Source: Serratia fonticola (GTDB taxonomy: Bacteria; Pseudomonadota; Gammaproteobacteria; Enterobacterales; Enterobacteriaceae). From it: a stretch of DNA of 64,000 nucleotides. The position numbers were made by a program, and so were the translations under genes. The first letter of the stretch is position 1. Each line of letters starts with the position of its first letter. Shown in pieces: positions 28,237-38,707 of this stretch. The stretch lies in contig NZ_VFMK01000001.1 in NCBI RefSeq assembly GCF_006715025.1, positions 930,001 through 994,000 of the forward strand. Reading direction: 5' to 3'. The notes beneath the pieces are model-generated. The model was not told the origin of the DNA. It saw only the letters and a list, made by a program, of their open reading frames with translations, and searched no databases.

Positions 28237-31200
28237 ATGAAGCAGAAAGAGAATCAACCCATTCATGCCACCCAACGTTGGTTGAGCTATACCCTGTGCG
28301 GTGTTTTGGTCTGGCAGCCGTTGCTGCCCGCCTTTGCTAATGGCGTTAACGTCGCGGCGGGTAATACCCAGCTCGATCAGGCTGCCAATGGCGTGCCGGT
28401 GGTCAATATCGCCACGCCCAACCAGGCCGGTATCTCTCATAATAAATACAATGACTTCAACGTTGGTAAAGAAGGGCTGATCCTCAACAACGCGACCGGG
28501 CAGCTTAATCAGACCCAGCTTGGCGGCCTGATCCAGAACAACCCCAATCTGAAGGCGGGCCAGGAAGCACAGGGCATTATCAACGAGGTTGTTGCGCCGA
28601 ACCGTTCGCAGCTGCAAGGCTACATGGAAGTCGCGGGCAAGCAGGCCAACGTGATGGTGGCCAACCCGTACGGTATTACCTGCGACGGCTGTGGCTTTAT
28701 CAATACGCCAAACGCGACGCTGACCACCGGTAAGCCGGTGTTGGGGCCAGACGGCAAACTGCAGGCGCTGGAAGTGACCCAAGGGGCCATCAGCATTCAG
28801 GGCAAAGGGCTGGACGCCAGCCAGAGCGAGAAATTCGCCCTGATCGCCCGTGCCACCGAAATCAACGCACAGCTTTATGCCCAGGATGCCAGCATTACCC
28901 TGGGGGCTAACCGCGTCGATGCGCAAGGTAATGCCACACCGATAGCCGGAAACGGCGAAATACCTAAAGTGGCGATTGATACCGGTGCACTGGGAGGAAT
29001 GTATGCCAACCGTATTCATCTGGTTTCCAGCGATAAAGGCGTGGGGATTAACCTTGGCAATCTCAATGCCCGAACCGGGGATATTCGGCTCGATGCCAAC
29101 GGCAAACTGACCCTCAATAACGCCTTGGCGCAAGGTGGTCTGAACGTCAATGCAACCGATGTGACGCTGACGGGGAGCCATAAGGCTGGCCAAGAGGTGG
29201 TACTGAACAGCCAGGGCAAGCTGGCGCTGAATAATGCCTCGGTGAATGCGGGCCAGCATATAACGCTCAAAGGTGGCGATCTGGCTCTGGAGCAAAGCAC
29301 CCTGAGTGCCGCGAAAGGGATCACCCTGGATTCAACAGGCCGACTGCGTGCAGCAAACAGCACGGTGCTGGCGGGTACGGATGAACAAGGCAAGTTGACT
29401 GCCGGGCAAACCCTGACGTTAAAAGGCAGTGAGCAACAGTGGTTGAACAGCCAACTGGCGGCCGGAACGGTAAACGCAGTGGCACAGAACGGCCTGATCC
29501 TGGATGGCGGTTCCCAACTCACCGGGTTGAATGGCGTGACTGTGCAAGGTGGGCCGCTGAGTCTGCTGGGCAAAGCCAGTTCCGGCGGTGATTTCACCCT
29601 GCAAGGCTCCCGCCTGCAAAGTGCCAGCAGTAGCCAGCTTAGTGCACAAGGCGATATCAACCTCACGCTCAGCGGCGACGCAGATTGGCAGGGGCAGCTT
29701 ATCGCCGGACGCGACTTGACGGTGCAAGCGGCAACGTTGAATAACCAGGGCCAACTGGCTGCCAACCGTGAAAACCAAATTACGGTACAAGACCTGAAGA
29801 ACAGCGGATTGATCCAGTCGCAAGGCAGCCAGATCCTGCACACCGGCAAGCTCGACAACTGCGGTCAAGTACAGTCGGCGGGCATGACGATGCTGTATGC
29901 CGATGAGGTCTATAACAGCGGTCTGATCGGTTCACAGCAGTGGTTGGCGTTGCTGGCGCGGGATTTACTTGATGTGAGTGGTTCACTGTACGCCGGTGGT
30001 GCCCTGGATATTCATGCCGGAGAGTTTCTGCTGGCAGGCCGGGCAACCGGGGTGAAAAGTATTGGTTTGGACGCCAATCTGCGCACCGAGGAGGGATCGG
30101 CATTATTGAGTGGCGGCAATATCCGCCTGGAAGGGGATACATTCCTGTTGAGTGGGTTGTTGTCTGGCGAGCAAAACCTGACGTTGGAGGGAAAACAGCT
30201 TACCACGAGCGGCAGCGCGCAGATCCAGGCTAAAAACAGCATCGCGTTGAACGTTGAAAACAGCGCCCAGCTTGCGGGTGTTTTCACCACGCTGGGTGAC
30301 CTGACTATCAACGCTGCTGCAGCGGACAACCGGGCAGAGATGGCGGCGCGCAATATCAATTGGCAGGGCGACACCTTAACCCAGCGTGGTCGCCTGTTGG
30401 CCGATAAAGGGTTGAGCTTGACGGTCGCTCGGCTCAACCAGCAAGGGACGTTGCAGGCTGGACAGCAACTGAGTCTGCGCGGTGAGCAATTGACTAATAG
30501 CGGGCTGATTGGCGCACCGCAGCTTGATCTGGCATTTACTCAGGATGTGAATAACAGCGGCTCGCTGCTGGCAAGCCAAGGGCTGACGCTGACGGTTCCA
30601 GCACTGAACAACAGTGGCACCTTGGCAACGGATACCTTGGTACTGAAAACCGACGGTCTGGATAACCGTGGGCTGATACAGGCCGAGGCCAATGCCGATA
30701 TTGATGCACAAACGTTGGTCAACCGGCTTGAAGGCCGTTTGTTGGCGGGTGGGATCCTGGCATTGCACGGATTGCAGCTGAATAACGCCGGTAAACTTCA
30801 GGCTGCCGAATTGAACGTGGAGACAGAAAACTGGGACAACAGCGGTAGCGCATTGGGTATCGATCGCGTCACGGGGCGGATTGCACAAACCCTCGACAAC
30901 GATGGGCAATTGCTAAGCCAGGGGTCGATGACGTTGGATGCCACCACGTTGAACAACCGCGGGAAAATGCTCAGCGAGGGGCAACTCAACCTGACGGCAC
31001 AGCAGGTTTCCAACCAGGGGGAAGCGCAAGGCAGCACCACATTGTTGAGTGCGAACCAACTGAGCAACAGCGGCAATCTGATCGGCGTTGAACAACTGGT
31101 ACTGCAACTGCAGCAGGATCTGAATAACGCCGCCAGCGGTAACTTACTGAGCGGCGGCGAGCTGAAGGTGAATGCGCAGGCCGTCAGTAATGCAGGCCTG

Positions 31201-34200
31201 TGGCAGGGGGAGCGGATTATATTGGCCGCCCGCCAACTGGATCATACGGGCATTTTACAAGCCAACAAACGCATTCAACTGAACCTGACCGGCGATATCA
31301 ACAGCGGTGTGGGCAGCAAGGTCGTGACCAATGGTGAGGCAGCGATTAACGCGCTGGCGCTGACCAATCTGGGCAACTGGCAGGCAACCAGTCTGAGCCT
31401 GAAGGGCGATTCACTGTTCAACAATGGCGTGATTGCCGGGGTGAATCAGCTCAAGGCTGAGATGAATGGCGACGTCACTCAGCAAGCCAGCGGGCAGATG
31501 TTGAGCAATGGCGCACTGACCCTGAACGCCAACCAGGTAGATAACCAAGGGCGTATGCAGGCGGGTAGCCTGACGCTGCAAGCGGCAGAGGTCAGCAACG
31601 CCGGTGTGATGTTGGGGCAGGAAAGTGTTAATGCTCAACTGCGCGGTGTGTTCCGTAACCTGGCGACAGGCGATCTGCGCAGCCAAAACGGGCTGCAACT
31701 GAATGCGGCGGCATTGGATAACGCCGGAAATATCCAGAGTGGCGCTGCCAGCACGTTGGTGCTGACAAACCAAATGCTCAACGCAGGTAAGCTGGTAGCG
31801 GGTGGTGGGCTGGAACTTAGCGCCCCCAGCCTGAACAACAGCGGTTGGCTGCAAGCGAATAGCATCGGCTATCACGGCAGCCAGTTGGATAACACCGGCA
31901 CGTTGATTGCCGCTGGCGATAACCTGCTGACGCTCGATATTTTCAACAACCAGGGCACGGTACAGGGCGAGAACCTGCAACTGAACACCGGCAGTCTGAA
32001 CAATGGCGGTACGCTGTTGGCGACGCGCCAGCTAACCCTGCAAGCGCAACAGGCCAATAACCAGCAGAACGCCAAGCTGTTCAGTGCGGGCGATCTGAGC
32101 CTGGTGAGTGGTTCGTTCAGCCAGTTCGGACAGTTGGTGGCGTTGGGCAACCTGGCGCTGACGTTGAGCGATGCTTTCACCCAGCAAGGCACATTAGCGG
32201 CAGGCAATGCGTTGAGCATTAAAGCCAATGGTGACATTACGTTGGCGGGTACCGCGCAAGGGCAAAGCCTGGATCTCCGCAGCCTTGGGCAATTCACTAA
32301 TGCCGGAATACTGCGCGGGGGCAACGGGGATGTGCGCATCGAAGCCGCTGCTATTACGCAAAACGACGCCGCCAGCCTGCAATCGGGTGGCCGCGTGCAG
32401 TTGCTGAGCGGAAGCACCATCAGCAACAGCGGCTTTATCGGCACCGCAGGCGATCTCCTGCTGAGCGCCGCCAGCCAACTATTCAACAGCGGTATGCTGT
32501 ACAGCGGCGGCAATATGCAGTTGCTGGCAGACCGCATCAGCAATCATTACGGCGATATTCTGGCAGGCAACAGCCTGTGGATGCAGAAAGATGCCGATGG
32601 CAATGCCAATAGCGAGATCGTCAACAGCTCCGGCACCATTGAAACCGAGAAGGGTGATATCACTATTAATACCGCTCATCTGTTGAATCAGCGTGATGGG
32701 TTAGCATTCGAGAGCAAAACCATTAATTTAGGAGCAGGGAATAATATCGGGGATATTTCTGTCAGTATCCCAATTGATGAACTGGACCCTGATAGCTATG
32801 GGGTTTATCTGGATGAATGGCAGCAACAGGTGGGTTCATGCAATGGCCATGGCGCTTGTAACTCGATTACTCATTATGATTATTACTACGCGCCATTCAA
32901 ACAATCAGCAATTCAGAAATTTGCGCAAACGCAAACGACAGTTGATGTCATCAGTAATGGCGGGGCTGCACGTATCGTATCAGGCAAGGATTTAAATATC
33001 TTTGCGGGTAATCTTGATAATGCAGCTAGCGATATCCTTGCCAACCGCAACATTATACTTGCTGGTGGGCAGCTAAATAACCAGAGTTATCAGGTTGGCA
33101 CTTCCACGGATTTCCTGATTTATCAATACGGTGTACAGAGCGGTTCGATATTTGCTGACAGCACAGTAAAACTTCCCGGAGGTAAAACGCCGAAAAATGA
33201 CAGCATTACATTTACGTTAACAGGTCGTGAAACGGTGAATGAAAATGGCGAACTCTATCGCTCGGTGATCCAGGCCGGTGGTGCGGTTAACGCCAATTTC
33301 ACCAGCGATATCAGCAACACCACGGTGACGCCAAACGCGGGCGGCGTAAGCCATACGCTGGCTGCGCCAACGCTGGATACCTTGCAGCAGCCGGAAAATG
33401 TGGCCGGTGCCCAGGCACAGGATCTGGCTGGCGATCAAAGCATTACGGTGGGAACCCCTGCCTGGAAAGACAGCCTGCAAAATGCGCTGAGCAACCTGGG
33501 TAACAACGCGGCGGAACTGGCGGATTATCCGCTGCCAAACAGCAACAATGGCCGTTTTGTACCGAATCCGGATCCGGATAGCCCATATCTGATCACCACC
33601 AACCCGAAACTCGATGGCCTGGGGCAACTCGACAACAGCCTGTTTGACGATCTGTACGCCATGCTCGGCCAAAAGCCGGGGAGCGCCCCGCAGGAAACCG
33701 ACAGCCGCTATACCGATCAAAGCCAGTTTATCGGCTCGGCCTATTTCCTGGGTCGTCTGAATCTGAACCCGGATTACGACTACCGTTTCCTGGGGGATGC
33801 GGCGTTTGATACGCGCTATATCAGCAACGCGATGCTACATCAGACGGGTCAGCGCTATATCAACGGGATCGGTTCTGACCTGGCGCAGATGCAATACCTG
33901 ATCGACAACGCCGTCAAGGCACAAAGCGCACTTGGCCTGCAGTTTGGCGTCAGCCTGACGGCGGAGCAGGTGGCGGCGCTGGACAAGAGTATCGTCTGGT
34001 GGGAGAAGGTGACGGTCAACGGCCAGACGGTGCTGGCACCGAAGCTGTATCTGTCGAGCAAAGATACCGCGCCATTGAACGGCAGCGTGATCAGCGGCAA
34101 CACGGTGAACCTGAGCGCAGGTAACCTGACTAATGACGGCAGCACGTTGCTGGGTGGCGATCGCCTGATCGTGTTCAGCCAGGGCGGCATCAGCAACCTG

Positions 34201-37200
34201 AATGGGGGGTTATTGAGTGCAGCGGGCGATCTGCAACTGAACGCCATCAATAATATCAGCAATATCGGTTCAACCATCAGCGGCAACCGGGTGCAGTTGG
34301 AAAGCCTTGATGGCAGCATCATCAACCAGACGCTGACTCGCCAATGGGATACTCAGGGGTCACTGGGGGGCTGGGGGCAGCAAAGCCTGTCGCTGTCACG
34401 TACGGAGATCGGCGCTATCGGCACCATTCAGGCCGGGGATTCGCTGAGCCTGAGCGCCGGTAACAACATCGATATCCTGGGGGCCAAGGTCGCCTCCGGT
34501 GGGGCGATGGATCTGCAGGCAGGCAACGATATCAACGTGCTGGCCAACAGCACCTACACTGCCGACAAAACTCAGGGCTGGAGGAACGTTCAAGAGCGCG
34601 AGACGCACAGCAGCCAGGGTAGCGAAATCAGCGCTGGTGGGCCGCTGACCGTGAATGCGGGGCGGGATGTCAATGTGGCAGCCAGCCAGATCGGCAGCCA
34701 GAGTGATGCCACTGTGAGCGCCGGGCGTGACATCAACCTGCAAACGCAGGCAGAGAGCACACGGCAGAAAAACAACGGCGACGAACAGCGCAGCAACAAT
34801 GTTGCGCGCAGCACCCTCACCAGCGGTGGCGACCTGGCGTTGGCGGCGGGCCGCGATGTGAACTCACAGGCTGCGGCGATGGTGGCAGACAACAACGTCA
34901 GCCTGCAGGCCGGGCGTGATGTGAATCTCAGTACCCAGCAAACCAGCGAGTATCGTGAGAGCAAGGGCGGCAAGCGGCAGCAGGTGGATGAAGCTATCCG
35001 CCAGCAGGGTACAGAGATTGCCAGTGGGGGTAACACCACCATTCGCGCCGATCGAGATGCCAACTTGAATGCGGCACAGGTGCAGGCCAGCGGCGACGTT
35101 GCGGTGAGCGCCGGACGCGATCTGACGCTCAACAGCGCCACTGAAAGCGACTATCACTTCTTTGAGGAAACCAAGACCAAGAAAGGGTTCCTGTCGAAGA
35201 CGACTACCCACACGGTGCGAGAAGATTACGCCACGCAGGAAAAAGGCACGATGCTGAGCGGCAACAACGTGTCGCTGTCTGCTGGTAACGATCTGACGGT
35301 GAAAGGGTCTGCAGTTGTCGGTGATGGCAAGATCAACCTGCAGGCGGGCAACAACGTTGAGATCGTGGCGGCGACGGAAGAGCAATCCAGCTACCAGTTG
35401 AACGAGAAGAAAAAGAGCGGCGCGTTCAGCGGCGGTGGGCTGGGCTTTACCGTAGGCACGTCTTCCTCTCGGCATCAGGTGAACGAGGCTGGCACCACTC
35501 AGAGCCAGAGCGTCAGCACCATTGGCTCGACCGGTGGCGATGTGAACATCGTTGCAGGTGGCAAGGCGCACATTGGCGGCGCGGATCTGATTGCGGACAA
35601 GAACCTGTCGGTGACCGGCGACAGCGTGCAGATCGACCCGGGGCACGATCTTTATCGCCGTGATGAAACCTTCGAGCAGAAGACCAGTGGCCTGACGGTG
35701 GCGCTGTCTGGCGCGGCGGGCGGTGCGGTCAATACGGCGGTGAATACCGCGCAGCAGGCGAAAAAAGAGACCGATGGGCGTCTGGCGGCGTTGCAAGGTA
35801 CCAAGGCCGCATTGTCTGGTGCACAAGCCGGCCAGGCCGTGGCGCAGGAGCTGGCGAAGGGCGGGAATGTTAACAACACCGTGGGCATCAGTGCGTCGTT
35901 GGGGAGCCAGAAGTCCAAATCTGAATCGCACACGCAGTCCGACACGGTGACTGGCTCGACGCTGTCCGCAGGTAACAACCTGTCGGTGACCGCCAAGGGC
36001 AAAGGCAGTAGTGCCAACAGCGGTGACATCGTTATCGCCGGTAGCCAGTTGAAAGCCGGTGGCGATACTGCGCTGAGTGCCGAGCGGGATGTGTTGCTGA
36101 GCGGCGCGGCCAATCGCCAGCAGACTACCGGCAGTAACAGCAGCAGCGGTTTTGGCGTGGGGGTGGATGTATCTACCACGGGCATCATGGCCTCGGCCAA
36201 TGCCAACAAGAGCAAGGGCTCAGAGAGCGGCAACGGCACCCAGTGGGCGGAAACCACGGTAGACAGCGGCAAAAACCTGAGTATCACCAGCGGGCGCGAC
36301 ACCACGTTAAGCGGTGCGCAGGTGAGCGGTGAAAGCGTAACGGCCAACATAGGACGCGACCTGACGCTCAGCAGCCAGCAGGACAGCGACCGCTACGATG
36401 CCAGGCAGAGCAGCGTGTCGGGCGGGATTTCGGTGCCAGTGGGCCCCGGCGTCGGCGGGGCGCAGCTCTCTGCCAGCCGCGACAAGCTGCACAGCAATTA
36501 CGACAGCGTGCAGGAACAGACGGGGATTTACGCAGGGCAGGGTGGCTTTGATATCACCGTCGGTCACCACACCCAGTTGGACGGAGCGGTGATTGCCAGC
36601 CAGGCAGAGAAGAGCAAGAACAGCCTGGATACGGGCACGCTGGGCTTTAACGATATCCACAATCAGGCCGACTTCAAGACAGAGCACCAGGGCGGCAGCT
36701 TCAGCACCGGTGGCAGTCTGCTGGGCAATGTGCTGTCGAACAGCAATAACCTGTCGCTGGCGGGCGCGAACAATAGCGGCCATGCGGAAGGGACGAGTCA
36801 GGCCGCGGTGAGCGAGGGCAACATCACCATCCGAGACCAGGCCAGCCAGCAGCAGGATATCGCGGAGCTGAGCCGGGATACGGAGCACGCGAACGGCAGC
36901 ATCGGGGCTATCTTTGATAAAGAGAAGGAGCAGAACCGGCTCAAAGAGGTACAGTTGATAGGGGAAATCGGCGCTCAGGCGATGGATATCATCCGGACAC
37001 AGGGGGATATCAATGGACTTGAGGAAGCACTGAAACGTCACCCAGAGTTGAAAGGTGATATTGAGGCGCTACGCAACACCGATACCTACCAAGCGGAGAT
37101 GCAGAAATACGGCACGGGCAGTGACCTGCAGAAAGCGGCACAGGCGGTGACGGCAGCGTTGCAGGGCCTGGCCGGTGGCAATATCTCTCAGGCCCTTGCC

Positions 37201-38238
37201 GGAGGGATGAACCCGTATGTGGCGGAGCAAATCAAGAAGTACACCGGCGGTAATGATAGCGCCAACGTGCTGGCGCATGCGGTGTGGGGGGCAATAGCGG
37301 CAGAGATGAGCGGCAACTCTGCGGCAGCGGGTGCGGCAGGCGCAGCCGGAGGTGAACTTGCCGCGCATTATCTGGCAGAGAAGCTGTATGGTGCAGACAC
37401 GGCGGATAAAATAGCTAAACTGAGTGAGGAGCAGAAGCAGAATATCAGCTCGCTCTCGACGCTGGCGGCAGGCTTGGCAGGTGGCGTGTCGGGTGACAGC
37501 ACGGCGAATGCTCTGGCCGGTGCGCAGGCCGGTAAGAATGCGGTGGAGAATAACTTCCTGAAGGTTGTTGCGGAAGGTTGTGCCATCGCTGCCCCATGTC
37601 GTAGCAAGGTCGCAGAGCAACTGCTAGAGATAGGAGCAAAGGCAGGTATCGCAGGGTTGGCAGGTGCCGCAATCAAGGATGTTGCGGACAAGATGACGTC
37701 AGATGAACTGGATCATCTTGTTACCCTGAAAATGATGGGCAACGATGAGATCACCGGAAAATATCTCAGTTCGCTTCAGGATAAATATGCTCCTTCGCAT
37801 ACCGGGGGTGACCAGATAGCTGGGGGAGGCCCAACCAACACGGGCGGAAACCAATTACCAGAGCAGGGTGTAAATCATACAGGTAACAATAATGGTCAGA
37901 CCGATGCAGGGCCAAATAATACTGGTGGAAATCAAACTGTAGACCAGTCGCCAAACAACACGGGTAATACCGAAGCCGTACCCGACTTGCCAAATAATAT
38001 GACAAGTGATGGGCATGATAATGGGGCGGAAAAGCCATCTAATATAAAAGTTGCTGATGATAAGTTCCTGAAAAATAATGGTGTGGATGCTCATCAAATC
38101 AAAAAGGATTTTCTCGGTGCTAAAGCAGAGATAAAGCTTTATGACATTTATGTTGATAAAGACAATGGGCAGTTGTGGATTTTCAGAAAAGGTGGAAAAG
38201 GTGAAGGAATCCCGACTGGCGAATTTATTAATAAGTAG
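28237..38238 (+). CDS. cdiA: Contact-dependent inhibition effector CdiA (giant TpsA adhesin with C-terminal toxin)
   Basis: 3333 residues. A long signal region (1-34) precedes the TPS secretion domain (about 40-280), with the NPYGIT motif and Cys149/Cys152. A long stretch of FHA-type beta-helix repeats with LDNAGxI/NSG motifs follows to about 1470. Next are a Tyr-rich receptor-binding-like part (about 1500-1620), a region near 1830-1920, and a second repeat field (about 1950-2700). A pretoxin region ends in VENN (3103-3106). The variable tip has a cysteine-containing segment, an NTGGNQ-type linker and a small toxin. The last 62 residues (from VADDKFLKN) end RKGGKGEGIPTGEFI and resemble polymorphic toxin type 33; this is a family guess. 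Toxin and linker are AT-richer than the rest, as usual for exchanged tips. Confidence 0.9.
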   Translation: MKQKENQPIHATQRWLSYTLCGVLVWQPLLPAFANGVNVAAGNTQLDQAANGVPVVNIATPNQAGISHNKYNDFNVGKEGLILNNATGQLNQTQLGGLIQNNPNLKAGQEAQGIINEVVAPNRSQLQGYMEVAGKQANVMVANPYGITCDGCGFINTPNATLTTGKPVLGPDGKLQALEVTQGAISIQGKGLDASQSEKFALIARATEINAQLYAQDASITLGANRVDAQGNATPIAGNGEIPKVAIDTGALGGMYANRIHLVSSDKGVGINLGNLNARTGDIRLDANGKLTLNNALAQGGLNVNATDVTLTGSHKAGQEVVLNSQGKLALNNASVNAGQHITLKGGDLALEQSTLSAAKGITLDSTGRLRAANSTVLAGTDEQGKLTAGQTLTLKGSEQQWLNSQLAAGTVNAVAQNGLILDGGSQLTGLNGVTVQGGPLSLLGKASSGGDFTLQGSRLQSASSSQLSAQGDINLTLSGDADWQGQLIAGRDLTVQAATLNNQGQLAANRENQITVQDLKNSGLIQSQGSQILHTGKLDNCGQVQSAGMTMLYADEVYNSGLIGSQQWLALLARDLLDVSGSLYAGGALDIHAGEFLLAGRATGVKSIGLDANLRTEEGSALLSGGNIRLEGDTFLLSGLLSGEQNLTLEGKQLTTSGSAQIQAKNSIALNVENSAQLAGVFTTLGDLTINAAAADNRAEMAARNINWQGDTLTQRGRLLADKGLSLTVARLNQQGTLQAGQQLSLRGEQLTNSGLIGAPQLDLAFTQDVNNSGSLLASQGLTLTVPALNNSGTLATDTLVLKTDGLDNRGLIQAEANADIDAQTLVNRLEGRLLAGGILALHGLQLNNAGKLQAAELNVETENWDNSGSALGIDRVTGRIAQTLDNDGQLLSQGSMTLDATTLNNRGKMLSEGQLNLTAQQVSNQGEAQGSTTLLSANQLSNSGNLIGVEQLVLQLQQDLNNAASGNLLSGGELKVNAQAVSNAGLWQGERIILAARQLDHTGILQANKRIQLNLTGDINSGVGSKVVTNGEAAINALALTNLGNWQATSLSLKGDSLFNNGVIAGVNQLKAEMNGDVTQQASGQMLSNGALTLNANQVDNQGRMQAGSLTLQAAEVSNAGVMLGQESVNAQLRGVFRNLATGDLRSQNGLQLNAAALDNAGNIQSGAASTLVLTNQMLNAGKLVAGGGLELSAPSLNNSGWLQANSIGYHGSQLDNTGTLIAAGDNLLTLDIFNNQGTVQGENLQLNTGSLNNGGTLLATRQLTLQAQQANNQQNAKLFSAGDLSLVSGSFSQFGQLVALGNLALTLSDAFTQQGTLAAGNALSIKANGDITLAGTAQGQSLDLRSLGQFTNAGILRGGNGDVRIEAAAITQNDAASLQSGGRVQLLSGSTISNSGFIGTAGDLLLSAASQLFNSGMLYSGGNMQLLADRISNHYGDILAGNSLWMQKDADGNANSEIVNSSGTIETEKGDITINTAHLLNQRDGLAFESKTINLGAGNNIGDISVSIPIDELDPDSYGVYLDEWQQQVGSCNGHGACNSITHYDYYYAPFKQSAIQKFAQTQTTVDVISNGGAARIVSGKDLNIFAGNLDNAASDILANRNIILAGGQLNNQSYQVGTSTDFLIYQYGVQSGSIFADSTVKLPGGKTPKNDSITFTLTGRETVNENGELYRSVIQAGGAVNANFTSDISNTTVTPNAGGVSHTLAAPTLDTLQQPENVAGAQAQDLAGDQSITVGTPAWKDSLQNALSNLGNNAAELADYPLPNSNNGRFVPNPDPDSPYLITTNPKLDGLGQLDNSLFDDLYAMLGQKPGSAPQETDSRYTDQSQFIGSAYFLGRLNLNPDYDYRFLGDAAFDTRYISNAMLHQTGQRYINGIGSDLAQMQYLIDNAVKAQSALGLQFGVSLTAEQVAALDKSIVWWEKVTVNGQTVLAPKLYLSSKDTAPLNGSVISGNTVNLSAGNLTNDGSTLLGGDRLIVFSQGGISNLNGGLLSAAGDLQLNAINNISNIGSTISGNRVQLESLDGSIINQTLTRQWDTQGSLGGWGQQSLSLSRTEIGAIGTIQAGDSLSLSAGNNIDILGAKVASGGAMDLQAGNDINVLANSTYTADKTQGWRNVQERETHSSQGSEISAGGPLTVNAGRDVNVAASQIGSQSDATVSAGRDINLQTQAESTRQKNNGDEQRSNNVARSTLTSGGDLALAAGRDVNSQAAAMVADNNVSLQAGRDVNLSTQQTSEYRESKGGKRQQVDEAIRQQGTEIASGGNTTIRADRDANLNAAQVQASGDVAVSAGRDLTLNSATESDYHFFEETKTKKGFLSKTTTHTVREDYATQEKGTMLSGNNVSLSAGNDLTVKGSAVVGDGKINLQAGNNVEIVAATEEQSSYQLNEKKKSGAFSGGGLGFTVGTSSSRHQVNEAGTTQSQSVSTIGSTGGDVNIVAGGKAHIGGADLIADKNLSVTGDSVQIDPGHDLYRRDETFEQKTSGLTVALSGAAGGAVNTAVNTAQQAKKETDGRLAALQGTKAALSGAQAGQAVAQELAKGGNVNNTVGISASLGSQKSKSESHTQSDTVTGSTLSAGNNLSVTAKGKGSSANSGDIVIAGSQLKAGGDTALSAERDVLLSGAANRQQTTGSNSSSGFGVGVDVSTTGIMASANANKSKGSESGNGTQWAETTVDSGKNLSITSGRDTTLSGAQVSGESVTANIGRDLTLSSQQDSDRYDARQSSVSGGISVPVGPGVGGAQLSASRDKLHSNYDSVQEQTGIYAGQGGFDITVGHHTQLDGAVIASQAEKSKNSLDTGTLGFNDIHNQADFKTEHQGGSFSTGGSLLGNVLSNSNNLSLAGANNSGHAEGTSQAAVSEGNITIRDQASQQQDIAELSRDTEHANGSIGAIFDKEKEQNRLKEVQLIGEIGAQAMDIIRTQGDINGLEEALKRHPELKGDIEALRNTDTYQAEMQKYGTGSDLQKAAQAVTAALQGLAGGNISQALAGGMNPYVAEQIKKYTGGNDSANVLAHAVWGAIAAEMSGNSAAAGAAGAAGGELAAHYLAEKLYGADTADKIAKLSEEQKQNISSLSTLAAGLAGGVSGDSTANALAGAQAGKNAVENNFLKVVAEGCAIAAPCRSKVAEQLLEIGAKAGIAGLAGAAIKDVADKMTSDELDHLVTLKMMGNDEITGKYLSSLQDKYAPSHTGGDQIAGGGPTNTGGNQLPEQGVNHTGNNNGQTDAGPNNTGGNQTVDQSPNNTGNTEAVPDLPNNMTSDGHDNGAEKPSNIKVADDKFLKNNGVDAHQIKKDFLGAKAEIKLYDIYVDKDNGQLWIFRKGGKGEGIPTGEFINK
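36323..37553 (+). repeat. Direct repeat, copy 1 (inside cdiA)
   Basis: 1231 bp that recur at 39600-40830 with a constant offset of 3277 bp, hence no insertions or deletions. I see four amino-acid differences across the encoded ~410 residues. The right end falls within the last Asn codon of VENN. Confidence 0.95.
37791..38030 (+). repeat. NTGGNQ-type repeats in the CdiA tip linker
   Basis: Degenerate units built on (N/H)TGGxQ and NNTG (for example TNTGGNQLPEQG, NNTGGNQTVDQS, NNTGN) are repeated about six times between the pretoxin part and the toxin. Such linkers are known in other CdiA proteins and probably give flexibility. Confidence 0.7.
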
Positions 38239-38247
38239 GGCCGTTAC

Positions 38248-38652
38248 ATGGATAAAACAACAGTAAAAGCAGAGTTTTCTATTTGTGGCGATGTCTTTGA
38301 TCCCAATGAGATAACTGCTTTGCTACAGATAGAACCTATGGAGGTTCATCTCAAAGGTGTCATCAGCGGAACGAGGAAAAGGCCGAGTACAGAGACTAGC
38401 TGGTCAATCTGTACAGAGAAGGAAGAATCCTATGATGTAGATGAGCAAACAAGAAAGTTGTTGTCTTTATTAAAATGTAAAGTTGATGTTTTGGAAGAAA
38501 TAAAAGAGAAATATAGTGTTACGTTCATTTTTTCTCTTTTAATAGAAATAGAGAATGGGGAGAAACCATCCATCTATTGGTCAGCAGAAACGAATCGGTT
38601 TTTGGGTAGCATTGGGGCTGAAAGTTCTATTGATTTATATATCTATAGTTAA
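38248..38652 (+). CDS. cdiI: Putative CDI immunity protein, DUF4279 type
   Basis: 134 residues starting 9 bp after cdiA. It contains the pattern FSICGDVFDPNEITALLQIEP followed by a conserved Trp in TSWSIC, which fits the DUF4279 family, a group often found as immunity proteins next to polymorphic toxins. No signal peptide, so cytoplasmic, where it would bind and neutralise the CdiA tip. AT-rich like the toxin-coding end. The immunity role is inferred from position plus family. Confidence 0.75.
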   Translation: MDKTTVKAEFSICGDVFDPNEITALLQIEPMEVHLKGVISGTRKRPSTETSWSICTEKEESYDVDEQTRKLLSLLKCKVDVLEEIKEKYSVTFIFSLLIEIENGEKPSIYWSAETNRFLGSIGAESSIDLYIYS

Positions 38653-38682
38653 AGCGAACATAAATTACTCATGTTTAATCCC

Positions 38683-38705
38683 GGCCAACTGGCCGGGATT
38701 TTTGC
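38683..38705. terminator. Terminator between cdiI and the SymE-like gene
   Basis: The stem atcccggcca / tggccgggat is followed by TTTTTGCTTTT on the plus strand. It ends the cdiBAI transcript; the opposite side is A-poor, so it acts mainly on the plus strand. Confidence 0.8.
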
Positions 38706-38707
38706 TT

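Noticed and set aside
34864..37041. Long minus-strand open frames opposite cdiA (for example 34864-35931 and 36307-37041)
   Set aside because: They are antisense to a repeat-rich GC-biased gene, have His/Arg/Gln-rich low-quality sequence, and recur opposite the orphan copy as expected for shadows.
37791..38030. CRISPR-like spaced repeats
   Set aside because: The repeats are degenerate, in frame and encode the NTGGNQ linker of CdiA; no constant repeat and spacer lengths.
28237..38238. Reading the giant protein as a hemolysin or plain filamentous hemagglutinin
   Set aside because: The VENN border, a variable tip, an adjacent small immunity-like gene and an orphan tip module all point to CDI.
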